From Betaproteobacteria bacterium (GTDB lineage: Bacteria; Pseudomonadota; Gammaproteobacteria; Burkholderiales; SG8-39): DNA of 6,373 nt. The notes below the pieces were generated by a model. That model ran no database searches. It was not told the origin of the DNA and saw only the letters and a program-made list of their open reading frames with translations. Location: assembly GCA_011391185.1 (NCBI GenBank), contig JAABRB010000210.1, positions 1-6,373 of the forward strand, given 5' to 3'. Below are positions 1 through 5,915 of this stretch, in pieces. Position 1 is the first letter of the stretch; each line of letters opens with the position of its first letter. The position numbers were made by a program, and so were the translations under genes.

Positions 1-336
1 TTCCACCGTGGCATCGAGATCCTCGGTGTGCACGGCCAGAATGCGGTTCATCTGCGAGAGGTCGATGCACACGCCGCCCCTTACCGCGAGGATGTGGCCC
101 TCGAGTGACGTGCCAACCCCGAACGGGATCATCGGCACGCGATGCTCGCGGCAGAGCGCGACCACGGCGCACACCTCTTCGGTGGAGTGCGGAAAGACCA
201 CCGCATCGGGCGGCATCGGCGGGTAGTACGACTCGTCGCGCCCGTGATGCTCGCGTACGCCGCGCGAGACGGTGAACCGGTCCCCGAAGCGCGCAGCGAG
301 GGCGTCCGTCAACGCCTTGGAAAGCTCGTGGGCCAC
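1..336 (-). CDS. FAD-linked oxidase (D-lactate dehydrogenase/GlcD type), N-terminal part, cut by the window edge
   Basis: Family knowledge: these flavoproteins oxidise D-2-hydroxyacids (D-lactate, glycolate, D-2-hydroxyglutarate and similar) to 2-oxoacids and pass electrons to cytochrome c, quinone or ETF. Seen: 112 residues read leftwards with no stop before position 1. The opening fits the family: an HHGRDES segment at residues 30-36, PPDAVVFP at 42-49, the FAD pyrophosphate-binding loop PFGVGTSLEG at 71-80, then a DLSQMNRIL stretch at 92-100. This is the first half of the FAD-binding (PCMH-type) domain; the substrate/cap domain lies outside the window. The GTG start at 336 is chosen because it is the first in-frame start after the stop of the upstream gene and has a GGAG box 5 nt before it. 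No start codon is seen in frame in the last bases of the upstream gene. It lies 20 nt downstream of the fused oxidoreductase on the same strand, so co-transcription is likely. The exact substrate cannot be read from this fragment. Confidence 0.88.
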   Translation of the reverse strand, partial: MAHELSKALTDALAARFGDRFTVSRGVREHHGRDESYYPPMPPDAVVFPHSTEEVCAVVALCREHRVPMIPFGVGTSLEGHILAVRGGVCIDLSQMNRILAVHTEDLDATVE

Positions 337-341
337 GTCCG

Positions 342-345
342 CTCC
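342..345 (-). promoter_or_regulatory. Ribosome binding site that sets the GTG start of the FAD-linked oxidase
   Basis: On the minus strand a GGAG core is followed by 5 nt and then GTG at 336. It lies in the 20-nt gap after the TGA of the upstream gene, so initiation may be coupled to termination of the upstream reading frame. No competing in-frame ATG/GTG/TTG is visible nearby. Confidence 0.55.
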
Positions 346-356
346 GCGGCCACGAA

Positions 357-3300
357 TCAGGCGGCCCGCGCAGCCGGCGCACGGAGGCGTGCCAGCAGCG
401 CCGTCTCCCTGGCCTTCGCCTTCGCGATCGCCTCGGCCTTCACGGGCCCGAAGCCGCGGATTTCGTCCGGTAACGCGGCGATCTCCACTGCGGTTGTAAG
501 CCGATCGGCGCTCAGGCCGGGGAGAAGCGCCGCAACCATCGCTTCGTAGTCCACGATCAGCTGCCGCTCCGCCCGCCGCTCGGCAGTGCGGCCGAATGGA
601 TCGAGCGCCGTGCCCCGCAGGAAGCGGAACTTCGCGAGTCCCTTGAGTGCGGTGCCCATCCAGCCGCGGAATTCAATCTTGCGCGGCCGCCCGGTCGCGG
701 GATCGCGCCGCGCGAGCAACGGCGGCGCGAAGTGGAAGCGCATCGTGTACTCGCCCTCGAACGCCGCCTCGAGCCCCTGGCGGAACTCGGGCCGCGAATA
801 GAGCCGGGCGACTTCGTACTCATCCTTGTAGGCAAGGAGCTTCGCGTAGTTGCGGGCCACGGCCTCGGTGAGTCGGGTGCCGCCCAGCGGACGCTCCGCT
901 TCGCGCACCTGCCCGACAAGTTTCCGGTAGCGCTCGGCGTAGCCAGCGTCCTGGTACTCGGTAAGCAGGGCAATGCGGCGCTCGATGAGCTCGTCGACGT
1001 TGCGGGGCCGCGCATGCTCGATCGGGACGACGTCGGCGGTTGCCAGCGTCCGCGCTACGCGTTCGGGGTCGTGCGCGGCGCGCCGACCCCAGAGGAAAGC
1101 CTGCTTGTTCACGTCGACCGTTGCGCCGTTCAGCTCGATCGCCCGCTCGATGGCCAGTGCCGTGACCGGCACGAGGCCGCGCTGGAACGCATAGCCGAGC
1201 AGGAACGGGTTGGTGGCGATCGCGTCGCCGAGGAGCGCCGTGGCGAGCTTCGTCGCCGGAACGAATCCGGCACGCTCCCCGCCCACGAGCGCGATCAGAT
1301 CGCGCTCGAGCGCCGCTTCCGGCATGACGAAGTCGCGCTGCGCCGTGAAATCCGACGTCGGCGTCACTGCGCTGTTCACGGCCAGGCGCGTATGGCCAGG
1401 GCGCATTTTGGTGCGCGCTTCGGCGCCGTCCGCGACCACTGCGTCGCATGCAATCACCGCGTCCGCCTCACCATCACCGATCCGGGTGCCGAGAATCGCG
1501 TCCGGACTGGCGGCGATTCGCACGTGACACATCACCGCGCCGCCCTTCTGTGCGAGGCCCGTGACATCGAGAACCGTCACGCCTTTGCCCTCGAGATGCG
1601 CGGCCATGCCGAGCAATGCGCCGATCGTGACCACGCCGGTGCCGCCGATGCCCGTGACGAGGATGCTGAACGGCGCGTCGAGATCGGGTTGTCGTGGCTC
1701 GGGCAGCGCCGGCCAGTCCGACGGCGCCTGGGTGATCCCCCGGCCGCGGCGCGGGCGACCGCCTTCGACCGTGATGAACGAGGGGCAGAAACCCTTCAGG
1801 CAGGAGTAATCCTTGTTGCACGAGGACTGGTTGATGCGCCGCTTCGTGCCGTGATCGGTCGCGACCGGTTCGATCGAGAGGCAGTTCGATTGCGTCGAGC
1901 AGTCGCCGCAGCCCTCGCACACCGCCGTGTTGATGTAGGCGCGTCGCGCGGGGTCGGGGAAGGCGCCGCGCTTGCGGCGCCGGCGCTTCTCGGCGGCGCA
2001 TGTCTGATCGTAGACCAGCACCGACACGCCGTGGTTGGCGATCGACCAGTCACGCAGATCGCGTTGCACGCGGTCGAGCTCGTCGCGATGATGCACGGTG
2101 GTCCGCGGCGCGAACCCGGCATTTCCCGGGTACTTGCGGTGCTCGTCGGTGACCACCGCGACACGCGCCACGCCTTCGGCCGCGACCTGGCGGGTGATCT
2201 GCGGCACCGTGAGCTTGCCGTCGTGCGGCTGGCCGCCGGTCATCGCGACCGCGTCGTTGTAGAGAATCTTGTAGGTGATGGGCACGTTGGCGGCGACCGC
2301 GGCCCGGATCGCGAGATAGCCGGAGTGGAAGTACGTGCCGTCGCCCAGGTTGGCGAAAATGTGCTGCGTGTCGCAGAATTGCGCCTGCCCGATCCACGGT
2401 GCGCCTTCGCCGCCCATGTGCGTCCAGGTCGTCGTGCTGCGGTCCATCAGCACCGCCATCCAGTGGCACCCGATGCCTGCGGTGGCGCGGCTGCCTTCCG
2501 GCACGCGAGTGGACGTGTTGTGCGGGCAGCCGGAGCAGAACCAGGGCGTGCGCTGCACGCTCACGGTCGCCGGAACGTCGCGCGCAGTCGTGAGTGCCGC
2601 GAGCTTCGCGGCCAGCGGCTCCGAGGGCATGAAGCGCCGGATGCGCGCTGCGATGGCCCGCGCCGCGATTGCAGTGGTGAGCTCGCTCGTCGGTGGAACG
2701 AGCCAGTCCGCGCCGGCCGTGTGCTCCCATTGCCCCGCGCCGTCCAGCTTGCCGACCACACGCGGGCGCGATCCCTCCGGCCAGTGGTAGAGCTGTTCCT
2801 TGATCTGCTCCTCCATGAGCGGGCGCTTTTCCTCGATGACGAGGATTTCCTCCAGCCCGGTCGCAAAGCGCCGCACCGCGTCCGGTTCGAGCGGCCACGG
2901 CATGTCGACCTTGAGAATGCGCAAACCCATCGCGCGCGCTGCCGCGTCGCCGATTCCGAGCGTCGCGAGCGCCTGCCGCATATCGGTATAGGCCTTGCCT
3001 GCCGCGACAAGTCCGAGCCGTGCGCGGGGACTGTCCAATGTGATGCGGTTCAGCCCGTTCGCGCGCGCATACGCCAACGCAGCAAAGAGCTTGTAGTTCT
3101 TGAGCCGGGCTTCCGCGTCCAGCATGAAGTCCGGGTAGCGGATATTGAGCCCACCCTCGGGCAGCTCGAAATCGGTGGGCGTGCGAATCTGCACGTGGTC
3201 CGGGTCGACGATCGCCGAGGCCGAGCTCTCCGCCACGTCGCTCACGCACTTGAAGGCCACCCAGCAACCCGAATAGCGCGACATCGCGATGCCGTGCAGC

Positions 3301-3860
3301 CCGAGGTCGAGGATGTCCTGCACCGAGGCGGGCGCGAGCATCGGGATCAGCAGCGCCTTGAACATGAAGTCGGTCTGGTCGGCGACCGTGGTGGAGCGCG
3401 CCGCCGGATCGTCGCCCGCCGCGAGCAGCACGCCACCGTGCGCCGCGCTGCCCGCCGCATTGCCGTGGCGGAAAGCGTCGCCCGAGCGATCGACGCCGGG
3501 CGCCTTGCCGTACCACATCGCGAACACGCCGTCGTGCTTTGCGCCCGGAAAAAGTCCGAGCTGCTGCGTTCCCCAGATGGCGGTTGCAGCGAGATCCTCG
3601 TTCACGCCCGGCTGGAAGCGGATGCGATGCCGCTCGAGGTGCGGCGTGGCGCGGGCGAGCGCGAGATCGAGCCCGCCGAGCGGCGAGCCGCGATATCCCG
3701 AGACGTAGCCGGCAGTGTTCAGCCCGGCGCGGGCATCGCGTTCCTGCTGCAGCATCATCAGGCGCACCAGCGCCTGGATTGCCGTCATGAACGCCCGGCC
3801 TTTCGGCAGGGTGTACTTGTCCTCCAGCGTGATTTCGCGTGGCACGGCCGGCGCGTTCAT
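357..3860 (-). CDS. Fused indolepyruvate-type 2-oxoacid:ferredoxin oxidoreductase, 1167 aa
   Basis: Family role: CoA- and thiamine-diphosphate-dependent oxidative decarboxylation of aryl-pyruvates or branched-chain 2-oxoacids to acyl-CoA, with reduction of ferredoxin, in the cytoplasm. Seen, in order: an N-terminal pyrimidine-type ThDP domain (GYRGSPLGG at 55-63, VNEDLAATA at 86-94 with E88 as the likely cofactor-activating acid); a second ThDP domain with CSGCPHN at 442-448 and the cofactor motif GDG at 506-508 running to N535-D536; a cysteine-rich segment C648-x2-C651-x2-C654-x5-C660 then C681-x5-C687-x4-C692, likely the Fe-S site; a gamma-type domain starting at TGIGGTG (736-742) and including GLAQKGG (768-774); and a C-terminal region from about 940 that looks like the DUF6537 tail of this family. 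The length fits the one-piece family (about 1150-1200). The ATG has a GGGGAG box just upstream. No frameshift is seen. It leads a unit with the FAD-linked oxidase. Subfamily members are labelled indolepyruvate, phenylpyruvate or branched-chain ketoacid oxidoreductase; sequence alone does not decide. Confidence 0.95.
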   Translation of the reverse strand: MNAPAVPREITLEDKYTLPKGRAFMTAIQALVRLMMLQQERDARAGLNTAGYVSGYRGSPLGGLDLALARATPHLERHRIRFQPGVNEDLAATAIWGTQQLGLFPGAKHDGVFAMWYGKAPGVDRSGDAFRHGNAAGSAAHGGVLLAAGDDPAARSTTVADQTDFMFKALLIPMLAPASVQDILDLGLHGIAMSRYSGCWVAFKCVSDVAESSASAIVDPDHVQIRTPTDFELPEGGLNIRYPDFMLDAEARLKNYKLFAALAYARANGLNRITLDSPRARLGLVAAGKAYTDMRQALATLGIGDAAARAMGLRILKVDMPWPLEPDAVRRFATGLEEILVIEEKRPLMEEQIKEQLYHWPEGSRPRVVGKLDGAGQWEHTAGADWLVPPTSELTTAIAARAIAARIRRFMPSEPLAAKLAALTTARDVPATVSVQRTPWFCSGCPHNTSTRVPEGSRATAGIGCHWMAVLMDRSTTTWTHMGGEGAPWIGQAQFCDTQHIFANLGDGTYFHSGYLAIRAAVAANVPITYKILYNDAVAMTGGQPHDGKLTVPQITRQVAAEGVARVAVVTDEHRKYPGNAGFAPRTTVHHRDELDRVQRDLRDWSIANHGVSVLVYDQTCAAEKRRRRKRGAFPDPARRAYINTAVCEGCGDCSTQSNCLSIEPVATDHGTKRRINQSSCNKDYSCLKGFCPSFITVEGGRPRRGRGITQAPSDWPALPEPRQPDLDAPFSILVTGIGGTGVVTIGALLGMAAHLEGKGVTVLDVTGLAQKGGAVMCHVRIAASPDAILGTRIGDGEADAVIACDAVVADGAEARTKMRPGHTRLAVNSAVTPTSDFTAQRDFVMPEAALERDLIALVGGERAGFVPATKLATALLGDAIATNPFLLGYAFQRGLVPVTALAIERAIELNGATVDVNKQAFLWGRRAAHDPERVARTLATADVVPIEHARPRNVDELIERRIALLTEYQDAGYAERYRKLVGQVREAERPLGGTRLTEAVARNYAKLLAYKDEYEVARLYSRPEFRQGLEAAFEGEYTMRFHFAPPLLARRDPATGRPRKIEFRGWMGTALKGLAKFRFLRGTALDPFGRTAERRAERQLIVDYEAMVAALLPGLSADRLTTAVEIAALPDEIRGFGPVKAEAIAKAKARETALLARLRAPAARAA

Positions 3861-3864
3861 GTGT

Positions 3865-3870
3865 CTCCCC
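3865..3870 (-). promoter_or_regulatory. Ribosome binding site of the fused oxidoreductase
   Basis: The minus strand reads GGGGAG, then ACAC, then the ATG at 3860. The spacing is short but workable. It supports this ATG, which also gives the N-terminus expected for the family (an ITLEDKYTL segment at residues 10-18). Confidence 0.6.
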
Positions 3871-3917
3871 GGTGAATCCCCGCGGTGCGTACGTGGTTAC
3901 GCCCGCCTCCTGACCGA

Positions 3918-3923
3918 AGTATA
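3918..3923 (-). promoter_or_regulatory. Possible -10 box (TATACT) for the fused oxidoreductase operon
   Basis: On the minus strand TATACT matches the sigma-70 -10 consensus at 5 of 6 positions. Transcription would begin near 3911, leaving a leader of about 50 nt. No good -35 hexamer is visible at 16-18 nt upstream, so the promoter may be weak or activator-dependent. This is an inference from pattern only. Confidence 0.3.
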
Positions 3924-3970
3924 CGTAGAGGGCGGATTGCCTGCGTTGCAGCCTTGCGGGTCCGTTGGAA

Positions 3971-3979
3971 TGGGATAAT
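3971..3979 (+). promoter_or_regulatory. Extended -10-like box (TGGGATAAT) just before the quinone oxidoreductase start
   Basis: The TG dinucleotide one base ahead of GATAAT (5 of 6 to TATAAT) is the extended -10 arrangement, which can work with a poor -35. The candidates TTGCGG (3954-3959) and TTGCAG (3946-3951) sit at non-ideal spacing of 14 and 22 nt. The expected transcript start, 6-8 nt after the box, falls at or beside the ATG at 3987. Confidence 0.35.
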
Positions 3980-3986
3980 CCCTCGC

Positions 3987-4934
3987 ATGGCGTTCCCTGT
4001 CCGCATGCGCGCGTGGCGCATTCACGAATTCGGCGGCCCGGAAGTTCTGCGACTGGAGGCGGCGCCCGTTCCGTCGCCGGGTTCGGGCGATGTCCTGGTC
4101 AAGGTTGCTGCCGCAAGCGTCAACCCGATCGACTGGAAGATGCGCAGCGGCCTGCTGCAGGACGTCATGAAAATTGCGCTGGCGCGCACGCTCGGCCGCG
4201 ACTGCGCAGGGACCATTGTCGCGGTGGGTGAGGGCATATCCGATATCGCGGTTGGGCAGACCGTTGCCGGGCTTGCGGACCCGGCAAAGCACGGCACGCA
4301 CGCCGAATATGCGGTGCTTCCGGTCGTGCAGGTCGCGCCCATCCCATCCGGCATCGCGCCCGAAGTGGCGGCGTCGCTTGGCGTGTCGGGGCTCTCGGCG
4401 TACATCCCGCTCGCCGAAGATGCGCGGCTCGCGGCGGGGCAGCGGGTACTGATTCACGCGGGCGCGGGCGGTGTCGGTGGACTCGCGATCCAGATCGCCC
4501 GGCACCTGGGCGCGGAGGTGATCACGACCTGCAGCGCGGCGAATCGCGATTACTGCATGAATCTCGGCGCAGCGCGCGTGATCGACTACATCGCCGAGGA
4601 TTTCGTCGCGGCGGCACCCGAATGCGATGTCGTGCTGGACACGATCGGAGGCGAGACCCACGTTCGTTCGCAGAATTCGCTCAAGTCGGGCGGCGTGCTG
4701 GTGGCGCTGAGTGCTGCACCGGTTCCGAACGTGCCACCCAGAAAGGACATACGCATCGTCGCCTCACGGGTTCGGCCCACCACCGCGCGGCTTGAAAAGC
4801 TCTATGAGTGGGCGGCGTCGGGTGTGCTGAAATCGACGATCGAGAGTCGATTTCCCTTCGAGCGCGCGCCCGACGCTTACCGCATATCGGAATCCGGCCA
4901 TGCCCGCGGGAAAATCGTCCTGACTTTCTCGTAG
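3987..4934 (+). CDS. Zinc-independent quinone oxidoreductase-type MDR protein (NAD(P)H-dependent), 315 aa
   Basis: Family role: cytosolic medium-chain dehydrogenase/reductases that reduce quinones or activated double bonds with NAD(P)H. Seen (numbered from the internal Met at 4005): an N-terminal MRAWRIHEFGGPEVL typical of the QOR group; NPIDWK at 40-45; GRDCAG at 64-69; the Rossmann cofactor loop HAGAGGVGGLA at 151-161; and a C-terminal GHARGKIVLTF. The cysteine cluster for structural zinc and the catalytic-zinc ligands of alcohol dehydrogenases are absent, which places it in the zinc-less branch. Length is normal (about 305-330). Two starts are possible: ATG 3987 (315 aa) and ATG 4005 (309 aa, the better family alignment). 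Neither has a Shine-Dalgarno sequence; 3987 is kept because a -10-like box lies 8 nt upstream, fitting a leaderless message. An in-frame GTG at 3885 is rejected because its extra residues do not look like protein. The gene stands alone and diverges from the oxidoreductase unit. The substrate is unknown. Confidence 0.9.
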   Translation: MAFPVRMRAWRIHEFGGPEVLRLEAAPVPSPGSGDVLVKVAAASVNPIDWKMRSGLLQDVMKIALARTLGRDCAGTIVAVGEGISDIAVGQTVAGLADPAKHGTHAEYAVLPVVQVAPIPSGIAPEVAASLGVSGLSAYIPLAEDARLAAGQRVLIHAGAGGVGGLAIQIARHLGAEVITTCSAANRDYCMNLGAARVIDYIAEDFVAAAPECDVVLDTIGGETHVRSQNSLKSGGVLVALSAAPVPNVPPRKDIRIVASRVRPTTARLEKLYEWAASGVLKSTIESRFPFERAPDAYRISESGHARGKIVLTFS

Positions 4935-4959
4935 CGAGTGCGATCGCGCATCGGCGGGA

Positions 4960-5370
4960 CTAATTGCACCGGCGCGTGAGCCGACTGCGCGGCACCACGC
5001 TCGAGCATTGCCACACGACTTTGCCGTTGCGCAGGTCCGGCGTCAGCGATAGCCCGACGCGGTGCCGCGGACTTTGCGCCTGGATCGCGCCGTTCGAGCC
5101 GACGATGAAGAATCCATCGGAGCCGTAGATCCGGGTCCCGCGTCCGGACGGTTTCACGGCGATGCCTGCGCCAGCTCCTTGCAGCGAGCCTTGCAATTCG
5201 GCCTTTCGCGCAATCGCGTCCATGACAGGTCCCGCGTCTTCGATCAGGTGATCTCCCGCCATTCGGGCCGCGTCGGCCGACTCGTCGAAGTAGCCCAGGA
5301 TCTCGGGCCAGTAGTGATACCCGCCGGCCGCAAGGGCGGCGACGACGACCAGGATGCCGATCGCTCTCAC
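4960..5370 (-). CDS. Small membrane-anchored protein with a type IV pilin-like C-terminal cysteine loop, 136 aa
   Basis: Seen: one hydrophobic segment at about residues 3-17 followed by an aromatic YHYWP, so an N-terminal anchor or uncleaved signal peptide; a polar stretch with acidic and alanine-rich helix (about 28-60); then a glycine-rich part with YGSDGFFIVGSNG near 82-94. The end, GLSLTPDLRNGKVVWQCSS (106-124) followed by P127 and C135, resembles the type IV pilin C-terminal strand and disulphide loop, where W-x-C is paired with a last cysteine. The classic prepilin peptidase site (G followed by FTLIEL) is missing, so assembly into a normal pilus by the usual route is doubtful. The GTG start at 5370 is the only sensible start after the upstream gene; its Shine-Dalgarno is poor. 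It follows the dehydroquinase-like gene by 26 nt on the same strand and is probably co-transcribed. The assignment rests on C-terminal pattern recognition; the function is unknown. Confidence 0.7.
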   Translation of the reverse strand: MRAIGILVVVAALAAGGYHYWPEILGYFDESADAARMAGDHLIEDAGPVMDAIARKAELQGSLQGAGAGIAVKPSGRGTRIYGSDGFFIVGSNGAIQAQSPRHRVGLSLTPDLRNGKVVWQCSSVVPRSRLTRRCN

Positions 5371-5396
5371 CCGATCACTTTCAAGACGGCGTCCGC

Positions 5397-5837
5397 TCAG
5401 GCCTTTTTGCCTGACAGCAGGTGCAGCATGGCCTCGAGCCCGAGGATGTAGCTGTGCACGCCGAAACCGTAGACGGCACCTTTCGCAACCGGCGCGATGA
5501 CACACTTGATGCCGCGGGCCTCCACGTTCGTCATGTGCACTTCGACGTACGGCAGCCCGGTGCCCCGGATGCAATCGCGTAGCGCGTAGCCTGCGTGGTT
5601 GAATCCGGCGGGATTCATCACCAGGCCGTCGACGCCCTCGTTCAGTGCGGCGTAGATGCGATTGATCGCCTCGCCTTCGACGTTTGAATAGAAGATCTCC
5701 AGTTCATAACCCTTCGACTTGGCGTGCGCGACGAGCATGGTGTCGAGCTCCTTCGCGGTGGTCGTCCCGTAGAACTCGGGTTCGCGTTTTCCCAGGTGCA
5801 TCATGTTTGCTCCCTGGACCAGGAGGATGCGTGGCAT
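5397..5837 (-). CDS. Divergent type II 3-dehydroquinate dehydratase-like protein (AroQ family), 146 aa
   Basis: Family role: the type II enzyme removes water from 3-dehydroquinate in the shikimate or quinate pathways, usually as a cytosolic dodecamer. Length and layout fit (140-150 aa). Seen: GANMMHLGKREPEFYG (9-24) in place of the usual GPNLNLLG-x-REP-x-x-YG, keeping N11, R18 and the catalytic-type Y23; NPAGFNH (75-81) keeping N75 and the catalytic-type H81 but with A77 where a glycine is normal; EVHMTN (99-104) keeping E99 and H101; and R108. The usual arginine/histidine/serine segment after A-R (F-R-x-H-S) is missing and appears shortened by about three residues (GIKCVIAP, 109-116). That segment contributes substrate-binding and lid residues in classical enzymes. 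I infer a paralogous subfamily rather than the housekeeping AroQ; its substrate may differ. The ATG at 5837 is set by GGGAGA 7 nt upstream. It lies between a TSUP permease gene and a pilin-like gene, all on one strand. Confidence 0.87.
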   Translation of the reverse strand: MPRILLVQGANMMHLGKREPEFYGTTTAKELDTMLVAHAKSKGYELEIFYSNVEGEAINRIYAALNEGVDGLVMNPAGFNHAGYALRDCIRGTGLPYVEVHMTNVEARGIKCVIAPVAKGAVYGFGVHSYILGLEAMLHLLSGKKA

Positions 5838-5844
5838 GATTCTG

Positions 5845-5850
5845 TCTCCC
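5845..5850 (-). promoter_or_regulatory. Ribosome binding site that sets the start of the dehydroquinase-like gene
   Basis: The minus strand reads GGGAGA, then 7 nt, then ATG at 5837. This favours the 146-residue form beginning MPRILLVQG. The in-frame TTG at 5852 overlaps this box and would add five residues (TTG, G, D, R, I) not expected in the family. Confidence 0.7.
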
Positions 5851-5877
5851 AATATGTGCGAGGTCGGCGAGTCAGTG

Positions 5878-5915
5878 TAGAACCTGTCTCACAATCCCCC
5901 GTGAGCAAGGTTCTA
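5878..5915 (-). other. Long stem-loop beginning at the TSUP stop codon (no U-run)
   Basis: Arms TAGAACCT (5878-5885) and AGGTTCTA (5908-5915) are perfectly complementary over 8 bp. After a 2x2 internal mismatch, a second perfect 5-bp stem CTCAC/GTGAG (5888-5892 with 5901-5905) closes an 8-nt loop. On the minus strand the first three bases of the stem are the TAG stop of the permease gene. Neither strand has a T-run after the stem, so it is not a standard intrinsic terminator. It could be an RNA 3'-end stabiliser, an attenuator or leader structure for the dehydroquinase-like gene, or a protein-binding palindrome in DNA. Confidence 0.6.

Larger units (their letters stand above)
3861..3986. promoter_or_regulatory. 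Divergent control region between the fused oxidoreductase and the quinone oxidoreductase
   Basis: This 126-nt gap separates two genes transcribed away from each other, so both promoters should lie in or near it. It is less GC-rich than the flanking genes around 3911-3930 and 3965-3980. It holds a TATACT box for the leftward gene, a TGGGATAAT box for the rightward gene, short palindromes GTATAC (3919-3924) and TACGTA (3922-3927), and a small inverted repeat at 3887-3902. No recognised operator can be named. A reading frame open on the plus strand through the second half of this region does not look like protein. Confidence 0.5.

Noticed and set aside
8..549. Several plus-strand open frames over the FAD-linked oxidase start
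   Set aside because: They are opposite two well-supported minus-strand genes and encode Arg/Ser/Ala-rich sequence without motifs.
732..3875. A 1047-codon open frame on the plus strand, antisense to the fused oxidoreductase
   Set aside because: It shares codon boundaries with the sense gene, so its stops would need TTA, CTA or TCA codons in the sense gene, which are rare in GC-rich coding DNA. Its translation is rich in Arg, His, Asp and Ala with no recognisable domain, while the sense frame is a clear full-length enzyme.
3885..3986. N-terminal extension of the quinone oxidoreductase from GTG 3885
   Set aside because: The extra residues are Arg-rich and unlike the family, and they run through the promoter region; the homologous part begins at MRAWRIHEFGG.
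3897..4661. A 254-codon open frame on the minus strand over the quinone oxidoreductase gene
   Set aside because: Its product is low-complexity and Arg/His/Asp-rich with no motif, and the plus-strand frame is a recognisable MDR enzyme.
4939..4950. Small inverted repeat TGCG/CGCA with a 4-nt loop between the convergent gene ends, considered as a bidirectional terminator
   Set aside because: The stem is only 4 bp and no T-run follows on either strand; it could easily be chance in GC-rich DNA.
4960..5574. A longer 204-residue form of the pilin-like protein
   Set aside because: The extra 68 residues overlap the dehydroquinase-like gene out of frame and look like shadow translation; the hydrophobic anchor starts right after GTG 5370.
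5838..5912. A separate sigma-70 promoter for the dehydroquinase-like gene
   Set aside because: TACACT (5874-5879) and CATATT-like boxes exist, but no -35 hexamer sits at proper spacing, and the hairpin takes up most of the space.
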